Assembly: GCA_020832545.1 (NCBI GenBank)
Contig: JAFIEK010000001.1
Location: 62,001-126,000, forward strand
Reading direction: 5' to 3'
From: Pararhodobacter sp.
Lineage (GTDB): Bacteria; Pseudomonadota; Alphaproteobacteria; Rhodobacterales; Rhodobacteraceae
DNA: 64,000 nt
A model generated the notes under the pieces. The model did not search any database, was not told where the DNA came from, and saw only the letters and a program-made list of their open reading frames with translations. The position numbers and the translations under genes were made by a program. Below, one piece after another: positions 1 through 8,528 of the stretch (the first letter of the stretch is position 1; the number at the start of each line of letters is the position of its first letter).

Positions 1-603
1 AGTCCGTCCAGGCCTGTGGGCGCGAGGCCAGGGCCAGCACCGGCAGATCCGACAACGCCCCGCCCTGCGCAAGCTGGCGCGCGAGAACGGGCGCGGCCAC
101 CGGCACCACACGTTCCTGCATCAACAGCGTGACCCGCGCGCCCGGCCAGTCGCCGCGCCCGGAATGGATGGCGGCATCCATCCCCTCACCGCGCAGATCG
201 AACTGCCCGATCCTTGTGGCGAACTGCAGTGTGATCTCGGGGTGCCGGCGCACGAAGCCGGGGATACGCGGCATCAGCCAGCGGGTGCCGAAGGTGGGCA
301 GGATCGCCAGTTTCAACCCCTTCTCGGGTGCCTGTCCCAGCGCCTCCAGTGCGCCCTGGCTCAGCAATTCCAACGCAGCGCGCGCACGCAGGGCATAGGC
401 GCGCCCGGCCTCGGTCAACGTTGCGCGCCGTGCCGTGCGGTCAATCAGCCCTGCGCCCAACTGCCCTTCCAGCACGGCCACCTGCCGTGAGACTGCCCCC
501 TGCGTCAGCGACAGATCGCGCGCGGCAGAGGTGAAGGAGCCGGTGCGCGCCACCGCATCAAACGCCAGAAGTGCGGACATCGAGGGCAGGAGACGGCGTT
601 GCA
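1..603 (-). CDS. LysR-family transcriptional regulator (C-terminus cut by window edge)
   Basis: The 201 visible codons begin with a winged helix-turn-helix of the LysR family: residues about 5-60 contain SFTSAARDLSLTQGAVSRQV, followed by an effector-binding domain that reads GLKLAILPTFGTRWLMPRIPGF, as in GcvA-type members. The end lies beyond the window. The gene is transcribed away from the glutaryl-CoA dehydrogenase gene with a 114-base shared intergenic region. This is the usual arrangement of a LysR regulator with its target, so control of gcdH is inferred but not shown. The start ATG at 603 gives a normal LysR N-terminus. Confidence 0.9.
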
Positions 604-717
604 TGGCATTCCCTTTGGTAATAGATTTATGCCAATTTATCGGTTTTGCGCACCGATGTCTCATGCTATCGCAGCGCCAAGCTTTGAATTCAAAACAATC
701 ACCGAAAGGCCGCCCCC
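604..717. promoter_or_regulatory. Divergent regulator/gcdH intergenic region
   Basis: This 114-base stretch separates two divergent starts and is AT-richer than the surrounding genes (for example ATAGATTTATGCCAATTTAT near 620). It must hold both promoters and, by LysR precedent, the regulator binding site. I cannot define a clear T-N11-A box. The gcdH ribosome-binding site GAAAGG lies about 8 bases before the ATG at 718. Confidence 0.45.
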
Positions 718-1938
718 ATGAGCGAACGCCCCGCCCTGAAACCCAAGGATGCCCCCAACCTGAGCACGTTCCAGTGGGACGATGCGCTGCAACTGGAAAG
801 CCTGCTGTCAGAAGATGAGCGCATGTTGCGCGATGCCGCGCAGGAATTCGCGCAATCGACGCTGCAACCCCGCGTCATCGCCGCTTACCGCGAAGAGAAA
901 AGCGACCCCGAGGTGTTTCGCCTGATGGGTGAGGCCGGGCTGCTGGGCACCACGATCCCTGAGGAGTACGGCGGGCTGGGTGCGGGCTATGTCACATATG
1001 GTCTGGTCGCGCGTGAGATTGAACGGGTGGATTCGGGCTACCGCTCGATGATGTCGGTGCAGTCGTCGCTGGTGATGTATCCGATCTATGCCTATGGCAC
1101 CGAGGAGCAGCGCAAGAAGTTCCTGCCCGGTCTGGCCTCGGGCGAACTGATCGGCTGTTTCGGCCTGACCGAGCCTGACGCCGGGTCAGACCCTGCGGGC
1201 ATGAAGACCCGCGCCGAGAAGACCGCGACTGGCTACAAGCTGACCGGTTCCAAGATGTGGATCTCTAATTCGCCCTTTGCCGATGTGTTCGTCGTCTGGG
1301 CCAAGTCGGACGCGCATGGCGGGCGGATCAGGGGCTTTGTGCTGGAAAAGGGCATGAAGGGGCTGTCGGCACCGAAGATCGAGGGCAAGCTGTCCCTGCG
1401 CGCCTCGACCACCGGCGAGATTGTCATGGACGGGGTTGAGGTTGGCGAAGACGCGCTGTTGCCGCATGTTGAGGGGCTGAAGGGGCCATTCGGCTGCCTC
1501 AACCGCGCGCGCTATGGCATTGCCTGGGGCGTGATGGGCGCGGCGGAGTTCTGCTGGCACGGCGCGCGGCAGTATGGGCTGGACCGCAAGCAGTTCGACA
1601 AGCCGCTGGCGCAGACGCAGCTGTTTCAGAAGAAACTGGCCGATATGCAGACTGAAATCACCCTTGGCCTGCACGCCGCGTTGCAGGTGGGCCGGTTGAT
1701 GGACGAGGCCAAGGCCGCGCCCGAGATGATCAGCCTGATCAAGCGCAACAACTGCGGCAAGGCGCTGGATATCGCCCGCCAGTCGCGCGATATGCACGGC
1801 GGTAACGGGATTTCCGAGGAATATCAGGTGATCCGCCACATGCTGAACCTTGAAACGGTGAACACCTATGAGGGCACGCATGACGTGCATGCGCTGATCC
1901 TGGGTCGGGCGCAGACGGGGTTGCAGGCGTTTTTCTGA
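718..1938 (+). CDS. gcdH: Glutaryl-CoA dehydrogenase
   Basis: This is a 406-residue acyl-CoA dehydrogenase of normal family length. It should oxidise and decarboxylate glutaryl-CoA to crotonyl-CoA in lysine, tryptophan and benzoate breakdown, passing electrons to ETF. Visible family signatures are the central FAD-binding segment [23 protein letters not shown] (around residues 147-169, interrupted here only for description), the [20 protein letters not shown] strand, and the C-terminal [18 protein letters not shown]. The catalytic Glu is expected to be the E of YEGTHD. A LysR regulator diverges upstream and a strong terminator follows. A damaged copy of its 3' end lies about 0.5 kb downstream. 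Confidence 0.95.
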   Translation: MSERPALKPKDAPNLSTFQWDDALQLESLLSEDERMLRDAAQEFAQSTLQPRVIAAYREEKSDPEVFRLMGEAGLLGTTIPEEYGGLGAGYVTYGLVAREIERVDSGYRSMMSVQSSLVMYPIYAYGTEEQRKKFLPGLASGELIGCFGLTEPDAGSDPAGMKTRAEKTATGYKLTGSKMWISNSPFADVFVVWAKSDAHGGRIRGFVLEKGMKGLSAPKIEGKLSLRASTTGEIVMDGVEVGEDALLPHVEGLKGPFGCLNRARYGIAWGVMGAAEFCWHGARQYGLDRKQFDKPLAQTQLFQKKLADMQTEITLGLHAALQVGRLMDEAKAAPEMISLIKRNNCGKALDIARQSRDMHGGNGISEEYQVIRHMLNLETVNTYEGTHDVHALILGRAQTGLQAFF

Positions 1939-1980
1939 CCGGGCTTGTGGCCCCGTTGCTGCCGAGATTGTGAAAACGAA

Positions 1981-2013
1981 AGCTCCCGAAGTGATCTTCG
2001 GGAGCTTCTTTCT
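1981..2013 (+). terminator. Rho-independent terminator after gcdH
   Basis: A perfect 11-bp stem, AGCTCCCGAAG and its complement with a GTGA-type loop (AGCTCCCGAAGTGATCTTCG then GGAGCT), is followed by TCTTTCT. It lies 42 bases after the gcdH stop. Confidence 0.85.
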
Positions 2014-2223
2014 GTCATTCGCAGCGGGTTTGATCGGCCCTTGTTGTCCAGCCTTGCGGTAGCGCCAACAGAGCTTACTTATGGAGTGTGTGGTGGTCCT
2101 TGATCGAAGACCGCACGCACCTGCGAAGTCATCGCCCTGACAGGGGTCAGGCAACCGTGATTCTCCTGAGGTTCGGCCCGTCCGGCATATCGCCGGACCG
2201 GATTTTCAACATGCGAGGACGTG

Positions 2224-2355
2224 ATGGGAAAAGGCGACAGCAAGCGCGGAAACAAGGAAGCGAAGAAACCGAAGAAGGAGAAGCCCAAGGTGTTGGCAAC
2301 GGCCAACTCCGGCGTCGGGAAACCGCTCTCGCTGGGCGAGAAGAAGGGCAAGTAA
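2224..2355 (+). CDS. Small lysine-rich hypothetical protein
   Basis: A 43-residue, strongly basic peptide starting MGKGDSKRGNKEAKKPKKEK and ending SLGEKKGK. I recognise the MGKGDSRRGNKEAKKPKK-type N-terminus as recurrent in alphaproteobacterial small proteins of unknown function. About one third of the residues are Lys or Arg, which suggests nucleic-acid or ribosome binding, but that is inference. The ATG follows GAGGACGTG; a hairpin (GTCCGGC/GCCGGAC) lies 25 bases upstream. It sits between gcdH and a decayed copy of the gcdH tail. Confidence 0.7.
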   Translation: MGKGDSKRGNKEAKKPKKEKPKVLATANSGVGKPLSLGEKKGK

Positions 2356-2389
2356 GCTGGCAGGCGGGCGGGCTTGGTGCTCGCCCGGC

Positions 2390-2501
2390 GCGCTGTGCAG
2401 GGTGGCCACGGGATTTCCGGTGAACACCCTGTGAGGGTATGAATGACGCGCAAGCGCCGATTCTGGGCAGGGCGCAGACGGGGTTGCGGGCGTTTTTCTG
2501 A
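2390..2501 (+). pseudogene. Decayed duplicate of the gcdH 3' end
   Basis: The sequence matches the end of gcdH in two blocks. Block 1 (2395-2418) aligns with gcdH 1793-1816, encoding MHGGNGIS. Block 2 (about 2419-2501) aligns with gcdH 1857-1938; its translation ends [13 protein letters not shown] and stop, against [13 protein letters not shown] in gcdH. About 40 bases between the blocks are missing, and there is no start codon or upstream reading frame. It is therefore a non-coding remnant. Confidence 0.85.
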
Positions 2502-2572
2502 CAGGGGCTTTTGTTCGCGGTGCGCAAGTTCAGACGGATTGCCGCGCCTGCCATTTGGACTAATGTGTTTGA

Positions 2573-3442
2573 TCAGTTCGAAGCAAGGTTTCTTAACCAT
2601 TCAACAAACCTGTCGCCCCATCGCGTTTGCGGGGCTTTGCGAAACAGGACATACGCGCCAAGGCGCACTTCCTCCGTTTCAGGAATGGGGCAAAGAGTGC
2701 CGGCCTCCAGATCGTCGGCGATGATGAAGCGTGGGGCCAGGACCATCCCAAGGCCCGCCACGGCGGCGCGCAAGGCTGCATCATCCAGATCGAAGTGGCC
2801 AGACCAGCGCAGCGTGGCCTCTGTATGGCCGCTTTCGCGCAGCCAGTTCTGCCAGTCCCAGTTTCCGCCAGCACATTGCAAGGCCGGTATCTCATCAAGG
2901 CGGGGCTTCGTACCAGCGCGACGCAGAAGCGCAGGGGACAAATGTGGGCGGGAAAGATCTTCCAGCAGTACCTCTGCATCCGGCGGAGCGGTCCACATGG
3001 GGAAATAGGCCAGCACAATGTCGGCTCCGCTGTGCGGCGGCATTCCATTCACGCTTGTGGTTTCGATACGGATTCTCAAATCGGGGTGGCGTGCACGGAA
3101 GGCATCCAACCGGGGGATCAGCCAGCGCGTGGCGAGGGTGACGGGAACCTGCACCGAGATGTCAGCCAGACCTGACAGGGTTGTCTCAAGGGCTTGCTGC
3201 AGGTTTCGGATGGCTGGATGCACTTGGCGAAAAAGATTGTCGCCCGCGTCGGTCAAACGAATGCTGTTGTTCAGGCGATGCAGAAGCCGGACACCCAGCG
3301 CGTCCTCAAGCCCGCGAACCTGATGACTGACTGCGCCAGCGGTAACGCCCAGTCTGGCGGCTGCAAGCTTCATGCTGCCGCATTCCGCGACGGCCGCGAA
3401 GACGCGAAGTGCGTTCAGCGATATGCGGTCGACGTGTTGCAT
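2573..3442 (-). CDS. LysR-family transcriptional regulator, GcvA type
   Basis: A 289-residue protein of normal LysR length. Residues 8-65 form the winged HTH (LNALRVFAAVAECGSMKLAA, then RLGVTAGAVSHQVRGLEDAL). The rest is a substrate-binding-like effector domain with VPVTLATRWLIPRLDAFRARHP, typical of the GcvA branch. It is divergent from an EamA-family exporter gene with 87 bases between the two starts, so the exporter is the likely target. The effector is unknown. Confidence 0.9.
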   Translation of the reverse strand: MQHVDRISLNALRVFAAVAECGSMKLAAARLGVTAGAVSHQVRGLEDALGVRLLHRLNNSIRLTDAGDNLFRQVHPAIRNLQQALETTLSGLADISVQVPVTLATRWLIPRLDAFRARHPDLRIRIETTSVNGMPPHSGADIVLAYFPMWTAPPDAEVLLEDLSRPHLSPALLRRAGTKPRLDEIPALQCAGGNWDWQNWLRESGHTEATLRWSGHFDLDDAALRAAVAGLGMVLAPRFIIADDLEAGTLCPIPETEEVRLGAYVLFRKAPQTRWGDRFVEWLRNLASN

Positions 3443-3529
3443 GAGAATTACTCAATCAGGAGCATAAATGTTCGTTTGCTTGCACAGGCTTGCGCCTGCT
3501 TGTCTGTAGGATAACTTTTGTGAGGTCAT

Positions 3530-4402
3530 ATGTCATCCTACAGCTCTCGATACACGGCTGCCATACTCTGGGTGCTGCTAAGTACCGCGCTCTGGACGTT
3601 AATATTTGCGGCTGCGAAGTTCGCCGACGGCAGCATGGGCACATTCCAGATCACCCTGCTCCGCTACATAGGGGCGCTTCTGACGGCATTGATGCTGGCT
3701 AGAGCGACTGGCGGGCTTGCCGCGCACCGAAGCACCCGGACAGGGTCGCATTTCGTGCGCGCTGTCTGTGGGTCCGGGGCGGCGGTTGCCGTCACTTGGT
3801 CGTCGGCACACATGCTTCTGGCCGATGCGACGGCATTGAGCATGACCTATGGTGTCATGCTGGTTTTGCTGGGCGTTGTTTTTCTGGGTGAACGCCCGGG
3901 TTACCTGATGCTATGGGGCAGCGCGCTGTCGCTTGGTGGCGCGGCTGTCGTGATGGTGGGGAAAGGAGCCTTTCAAGGCGTGCTACCCCTCGGGCCCGCA
4001 CTGATCGCCGTAGTCGGCGCAGTGCTGATGGCGGTCGAGGGCTTGCTGATCCGTGTTCTGGGACAGACGGAAAGGCCCCTGACAGTGATCCTTCATGTCT
4101 GTTTCTTCGGCTTGTGCCTGATGCTGGTTCCGGCATTGCTGAACTGGCAGCCCGCCAGCATCTATGCGATGCTGCTCTGTGTCGGTCTGGGACCGTTGGC
4201 CATACTGGCACAGTATTGCACGATCCGCGGCTACAGGTCAGCGCCATTGTCGGTCGTCGGTCCGGTGGATTATTCGTGGCTGATTTTCGCTGCTTTGCTG
4301 GGTTTCTTCGCTTTTGGCGAAAGTCTCGGCACGGCAACATTGATCGGGTGCGCCCTTATTGTTGGCGGTGGAGTGACACTTTCGCGTGCTCGCCACACTT
4401 GA
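3530..4402 (+). CDS. EamA/DMT-superfamily transporter
   Basis: A 290-residue integral membrane protein with about ten hydrophobic segments arranged as two EamA halves, the family's usual size. The first half ends around residue 125 (LLGVVFLGERPGYLMLWGSALSLGGAAVVMVGKG) and the second repeats the pattern near the C-terminus (FFAFGESLGTATLIGCALIVGGGV). Members export metabolites such as amino acids or drugs across the inner membrane; the substrate cannot be read from sequence. It diverges from a LysR gene. The ATG follows GTGAGGTCAT. Confidence 0.88.
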   Translation: MSSYSSRYTAAILWVLLSTALWTLIFAAAKFADGSMGTFQITLLRYIGALLTALMLARATGGLAAHRSTRTGSHFVRAVCGSGAAVAVTWSSAHMLLADATALSMTYGVMLVLLGVVFLGERPGYLMLWGSALSLGGAAVVMVGKGAFQGVLPLGPALIAVVGAVLMAVEGLLIRVLGQTERPLTVILHVCFFGLCLMLVPALLNWQPASIYAMLLCVGLGPLAILAQYCTIRGYRSAPLSVVGPVDYSWLIFAALLGFFAFGESLGTATLIGCALIVGGGVTLSRARHT

Positions 4403-4457
4403 TCAACCGACCGCAATGGCTCGAAGCGAACAGAGTTCTGGGCAATGTCCGCCCCCT

Positions 4458-5018
4458 TCACACCCCCCTTGCCAGCGCCGCAACCCCCGTCCGGGCGATC
4501 TCCAGCAGGCCAAGGGGTCGCATCAGCTCGGCGAAGGCGTCAATTTTCTCAGGCGCGCCGGTCATTTCGAAGACAAAGCTTTCCAGCGTCGAATCCACCA
4601 CATTGGCGCGGAATATCTCGGCCAGACGCAGCGCCTCGATCCGGGCATCGCCCTTGCCCGAGACCTTCAGCAACGCCAGTTCACGCTGCACCGACGGCCC
4701 CTCGACCGTCAGGTCATTGACCGAGTGCACCGGCACAATCCGGCCCAGCTGCGCCTTGATCTGCTCGATCACCTGCGGCGTGCCGGTCGTCACCACGGTG
4801 ATGCGCGAGCGGTGGCCCTTATGGTCGGTCTCGGCCACCGTCAGGCTGTCGATATTGTACCCGCGCCCGGAAAACAGGCCGATCACCCGCGCCAGAACCC
4901 CCGGCTCGTTATCGACGATCACGGCGAGGGTGTGGGTTTCCAACACCTCTGAATAGGGGTCGCGCAGGTCATAGGCCGAATGTTTGGACGAGCCTTGCTG
5001 GATATTGAGGGCTGACAT
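4458..5018 (-). CDS. ilvN: Acetolactate synthase, regulatory (small) subunit
   Basis: This 186-residue protein has an N-terminal ACT domain (HTLAVIVDNEPGVLARVIGLFSGRGYNIDSLTV, about residues 28-60) and the C-terminal ALS small-subunit domain. In the family the ACT domain binds valine and imposes feedback inhibition on the catalytic subunit. It starts 12 bases after the large-subunit stop and is co-transcribed with it. The symbol could equally be ilvH. Confidence 0.95.
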   Translation of the reverse strand: MSALNIQQGSSKHSAYDLRDPYSEVLETHTLAVIVDNEPGVLARVIGLFSGRGYNIDSLTVAETDHKGHRSRITVVTTGTPQVIEQIKAQLGRIVPVHSVNDLTVEGPSVQRELALLKVSGKGDARIEALRLAEIFRANVVDSTLESFVFEMTGAPEKIDAFAELMRPLGLLEIARTGVAALARGV

Positions 5019-5030
5019 GGTTTTCTCTCC

Positions 5031-6785
5031 TTACACCAGCACCGCGCCCGAGGCGCCGATGACGCCCTGGGTATCGGCCTCACCCAAAAGCATCTGGTTA
5101 TGTGCGTTGCCCGAGGGGATCATGGGGAAGCAGTTTTCGTGTTTTTCCACCCGGCAGTCAAAGATCACCGGCCCGTCATATTCCAGCATCTCGGTGATCG
5201 CCGCGTCCAGTTCATCCGGGTGGTCGCAGCGGATGCCCTTGCAGCCGAACGCCTCGGCCAGTTTGACGAAATCAGGCAGCGATTCCGACCACGAATGCGA
5301 ATACCGCTCACCGTGCAAGAGTTCCTGCCACTGGCGCACCATCCCGAGGCGTTCGTTATTCAGAATGAACTGCTTGACCGGGGCGCGATACTGCACCGCT
5401 GTCCCCATCTCCTGCATGTTCATCAGCCATGAGGCCTCACCGGCGACGTTGATCACCAAGGCTTCAGGGTGCGCGATCTGCACACCGATCGAGGCGGGCA
5501 GGCCGTAACCCATGGTGCCCAGCCCGCCCGATGTCATCCAGCGGTTGGGCGCATCAAAGCCCAGAAACTGCGCGGCCCACATCTGGTGCTGGCCCACTTC
5601 GGTGGTGACATAGCGGTCTTTGCCGCGCGTCAGCTCTTCCAGCCGTTGGAGCGCGTATTGCGGTTTGATGGTGTCTTTCGACGGCGTGTAAGACAGGCAG
5701 TTGACGGCCTTCCACTCCTCGATCTGCTGCCACCATGCGGCCAGCCCTTCGCGATGGGTCTTGCGCCCGCGCGATTTCCAGATCTTCAGCAGATCCTCCA
5801 GCACATGGCCGACATCGCCGATGATCGGCACGTCAACCCGGATCACCTTGTTGACCGAGGAGGGGTCGATATCGATATGCGCCTTGCGCGAGCCGGGCGA
5901 AAAGGCGTTCAGCCGCCCGGTGATCCGGTCATCGAACCGCGCGCCGATGTTGATCATCAGATCGCAGTCATGCATCACCATATTGGCCTCATAGGTGCCG
6001 TGCATGCCCAGCATCCCCAGCCAGCTTTTGCCGCTGGCCGGATAGGCACCCAACCCCATCAGGGTGGAGGTGACGGGAAAGCCGGTGGCCTCGGCCAGTT
6101 CGATCAGCAACTGGCTGGCCCCGGGGCCAGAGTTGATGACCCCGCCGCCGGTATAGAGAACCGGGCGCTCGGCGCTCTCGATCATCTCGACCAGCGCGGT
6201 GATGGCCGCCAGATCGCCCTTCACGCGGGGCGCATAATGGTCGGTCCGGGCCTTTTGCGGCGGCACATAGGTGCCGGTGGCAAATTGCACATCCTTGGGA
6301 ATATCCACCAGCACCGGCCCGGGGCGGCCGGTCATGGCGACGTGAAAGGCCTGATGGATGGTCTCGGCCAGCTTGTCGGTTTCCTTGACCAGCCAGTTGT
6401 GCTTGGTGCAGGGGCGGGTGATGCCCACGGTATCGGCCTCCTGAAAGGCATCATTGCCGATCATGAAGGTTGGTACCTGACCCGACAGCACCACCAGCGG
6501 AATGGAATCCATCAGCGCATCGGTGATCCCGGTCACGGCATTTGTGGCCCCGGGGCCAGAGGTGACCAGCACCACACCCGGCTTGCCGGTGGCACGGGCA
6601 TAGCCCTCGGCCATATGCGTGGCGCCCTGTTCGTGGCGCACCAGAATGTGGCGGATCTCGTTTTGCTGGAAGATCTCATCATAGATCGGTAGCACCGCGC
6701 CGCCGGGATAGCCGAATACCACTTCGACGCCCTGTTCCTTGAGGGCCTGAACCACCATTTTCGCGCCGGTCATCTGCTGTGACAT
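5031..6785 (-). CDS. ilvB: Acetolactate synthase, catalytic (large) subunit
   Basis: 584 residues; this TPP enzyme condenses pyruvate (or pyruvate plus 2-ketobutyrate) in valine, leucine and isoleucine synthesis. The three family domains are visible: Pyr domain with the activating Glu in VRHEQGATHMAEGYARATGK, central FAD-binding domain, and TPP-binding PP domain. The Mg/TPP motif reads GEASWLMNMQEM where many homologues have GDGS. I start at MSQQMTGAK, preceded by GGAGAAGATC; an upstream in-frame extension to 6860 would start inside the attenuator. Symbol ilvI is also used. Expression is likely controlled by the leader peptide and terminator upstream. Confidence 0.95.
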   Translation of the reverse strand: MSQQMTGAKMVVQALKEQGVEVVFGYPGGAVLPIYDEIFQQNEIRHILVRHEQGATHMAEGYARATGKPGVVLVTSGPGATNAVTGITDALMDSIPLVVLSGQVPTFMIGNDAFQEADTVGITRPCTKHNWLVKETDKLAETIHQAFHVAMTGRPGPVLVDIPKDVQFATGTYVPPQKARTDHYAPRVKGDLAAITALVEMIESAERPVLYTGGGVINSGPGASQLLIELAEATGFPVTSTLMGLGAYPASGKSWLGMLGMHGTYEANMVMHDCDLMINIGARFDDRITGRLNAFSPGSRKAHIDIDPSSVNKVIRVDVPIIGDVGHVLEDLLKIWKSRGRKTHREGLAAWWQQIEEWKAVNCLSYTPSKDTIKPQYALQRLEELTRGKDRYVTTEVGQHQMWAAQFLGFDAPNRWMTSGGLGTMGYGLPASIGVQIAHPEALVINVAGEASWLMNMQEMGTAVQYRAPVKQFILNNERLGMVRQWQELLHGERYSHSWSESLPDFVKLAEAFGCKGIRCDHPDELDAAITEMLEYDGPVIFDCRVEKHENCFPMIPSGNAHNQMLLGEADTQGVIGASGAVLV

Positions 6786-6855
6786 GATCTTCTCCGAGTC
6801 TCTCTCGTCTTCACTGAGCCGCCGCCCGGCTTTGCCCCAAATGGGTGCGACGGGC

Positions 6856-6880
6856 AACAAAAAACCCCCGCTTGGGGGGT
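6856..6880 (-). terminator. Attenuator terminator upstream of ilvB
   Basis: Read on the minus strand, CCCCC-AAGC-GGGGG is followed by TTTTTTGTT, a rho-independent terminator 71 bases before the ilvB start and 28 bases after the leader peptide stop. A competing pairing is visible upstream: GGGGTCCG inside the leader-peptide region can pair with CGGACGACCCC, which lies between the leader peptide and the terminator. Confidence 0.85.
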
Positions 6881-6907
6881 GGTGTCAGGGGTCGTCCGGT
6901 TGCTGGC

Positions 6908-6955
6908 TCATGCCATCCGGTGTCGGACCCCCGCGTTTACAAGTACCATGGTCAT
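6908..6955 (-). CDS. ilv leader peptide (attenuation)
   Basis: A 15-codon reading frame, MTMVLVNAGVRHRMA, lies between the putative promoter and the attenuator terminator. Four of its first ten residues are branched-chain (Val-Leu-Val and a later Val). Ribosome stalling at these codons when Val- or Leu-tRNA is scarce would favour the anti-terminator pairing. The role is inferred from position and composition; no strong ribosome-binding site is visible beyond GGAGCGAAAA before the ATG. Confidence 0.7.
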   Translation of the reverse strand: MTMVLVNAGVRHRMA

Positions 6956-6979
6956 CGATTTTCGCTCCATCTGTTGCGG

Positions 6980-7008
6980 ACCCTAGGCGCTGTTGTGCGG
7001 AGCGTCAA
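6980..7008 (-). promoter_or_regulatory. Putative promoter of the ilvBN leader
   Basis: On the minus strand TTGACG (7008-7003) and TAGGGT (6985-6980) are separated by exactly 17 bases, a sigma-70-like pair. Transcription would start near 6973, about 18 bases before the leader peptide ATG. Confidence 0.6.
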
Positions 7009-7095
7009 CGCCAAAGGCTGCGTTATTTGCGGTGGCAGGATGAAAAATGATGCGAAAGTTGCGTGGCGCGGCGTTCTGACGCAGTTTTCGCAAAC

Positions 7096-7956
7096 TCAGC
7101 CCAGCGGATTGCGGACCGGGTCAGGGGCGGGCAGGGTGATCGCGGCAACCTGCTCGGTGATCGGCCGCACGGCCAGCGGGTGCGGGGGCGCGCAGTAATC
7201 GCCCGGATCGCCCAATTCGCGCCATTCGCCGTCGCGGTACACCTCAAGCGCGCCGAACTGGGCCTTGTAGGCCATTTTCGCGCTGCCGGGCACCCAGTAG
7301 CCCAGATAGACATAAGGCAGCCCGACCTGCCGCGCCAGTTCGACATGATCAAGGATGATATAGGTGCCCAGACTATCAGCGGCTCGGTCGGGCTCATAGA
7401 ACGAGTAAACCAGGCTCAGCCCGTCATCGAGCACATCTGTCAGGCACACCGCCACCAGCTTGCGCGCCGCCCGGCGCAACCCCTCGGTCTGCGGGCTGGC
7501 GCTTTCGGTGTATTCGATCACCCGTGAACGGATCGGCGTCTCCTCGATCATCGCGGCGAATTCGAAGATATCCATGTCCGCCATCCCGCCATCGGCATGG
7601 CGTGTGTCCAGATAGCGGCGAAACAGCTCATACTGATCTTCGGTGGCCCAGGGGCTGGTGGCTTCGCGCCGCAGCTTCGCATTGCGGCGCAGCACCTTGC
7701 GCTGGCTGCGCGAGGGCGCATGATCGGCCACCCTGATCCGCGCCGACAGGCAGGCCGCGCAATCCGAGCAGGCCGGACGGTAGAGCACATTCTGCGAGCG
7801 CCGGAAGCCTTGCTTCGACAGCGTGTCATTGAGCGCGCGCGCGCCTTCACCGCTGAGCGAGGTGAACAGCTTGCGCTCGTTCTGCCCCGGTAGGTAAGGG
7901 CAGGGCTGTGGTGCCGTCACGTAAAATTGCGGCGCGACTGGTAGTGTATGGCGCAT
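7096..7956 (-). CDS. bpt: Aspartate/glutamate leucyltransferase (arginyltransferase family)
   Basis: A 286-residue protein that transfers leucine from Leu-tRNA to N-terminal Asp or Glu, creating N-degrons for ClpS/ClpAP. The N-terminal ATE domain shows [19 protein letters not shown] and the conserved cysteine motif [14 protein letters not shown] (about residues 55-70); the C-terminal GNAT-like half contains [21 protein letters not shown] start at [19 protein letters not shown], the usual family N-terminus, rather than 13 codons upstream. It is downstream of ybaK and the RDD gene on the same strand. Confidence 0.93.
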   Translation of the reverse strand: MRHTLPVAPQFYVTAPQPCPYLPGQNERKLFTSLSGEGARALNDTLSKQGFRRSQNVLYRPACSDCAACLSARIRVADHAPSRSQRKVLRRNAKLRREATSPWATEDQYELFRRYLDTRHADGGMADMDIFEFAAMIEETPIRSRVIEYTESASPQTEGLRRAARKLVAVCLTDVLDDGLSLVYSFYEPDRAADSLGTYIILDHVELARQVGLPYVYLGYWVPGSAKMAYKAQFGALEVYRDGEWRELGDPGDYCAPPHPLAVRPITEQVAAITLPAPDPVRNPLG

Positions 7957-8024
7957 GGCAGCAAGCGGCCCCTGACAGAAAAGCGGTTGAGTCACCCAGA
8001 TAGGAATTTTCGGCGAAAGGTTAA

Positions 8025-8037
8025 GGTGTCAGACACC
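8025..8037. repeat. Short inverted repeat GGTGTC-A-GACACC
   Basis: A perfect 6-bp inverted repeat around a single central base lies in the 134-base gap upstream of bpt. It could be a protein-binding site; nothing else supports a function. Confidence 0.3.
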
Positions 8038-8090
8038 AAGCTAGCAAGGGTGTGTGACTCTGCCAAGGGGCAGGTTTGCGCGACGGGCGG

Positions 8091-8528
8091 TTATGTGTCG
8101 TCCAGATACCGGTTGATCATGGTCGTCTGCAGGAACACGTCGTTCAGCCCCTGCCGGTAAGGCGTGATCAGCATCAGCCCCACCGATATGATCTGGCCAA
8201 CCACACTCGCCATTGCCGCCGAAAAGATTACCGAATGCAGGACACAGATCACCGGATCGGGGCGGCGACCATCGAGATGGCGCAGCCGGATCGCGGCAAG
8301 CATCATACCCGCCGTCGCCGAATAATTGCTCAGCATGACCGCGCGATAGGTCACCGACACGGCGAACCACAGGACCGGCAGGAAAAAGAGGCCCAGAAAC
8401 ACGGTCATGATCACGATCGCCGCAACGATCACAAGGGTAATCACCAGATCCACCGACCAGGCCACGAACCGCTTGAGGATCAGGTCGCGGTAGAGGCCGG
8501 GTTCATCGTCAGGATTCGGCAGGCTCAT
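8091..8528 (-). CDS. RDD-family membrane protein
   Basis: 145 residues with an N-terminal Arg and Asp-containing first helix (LILKRFVAWSVDLVITLVIV) and three to four membrane segments, matching the RDD domain. The second part GMMLAAIRLRHLDGRRP is the typical loop of the family. Function is generally unknown, with some members linked to ion transport. Its start overlaps the ybaK stop by four bases, so the two are translationally coupled. Confidence 0.85.
   Translation of the reverse strand: MSLPNPDDEPGLYRDLILKRFVAWSVDLVITLVIVAAIVIMTVFLGLFFLPVLWFAVSVTYRAVMLSNYSATAGMMLAAIRLRHLDGRRPDPVICVLHSVIFSAAMASVVGQIISVGLMLITPYRQGLNDVFLQTTMINRYLDDT

Noticed and set aside
5469-6692. 407-codon plus-strand frame opposite ilvB
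   Set aside because: Antisense of a conserved enzyme gene, His/Gly-rich and without a start site.
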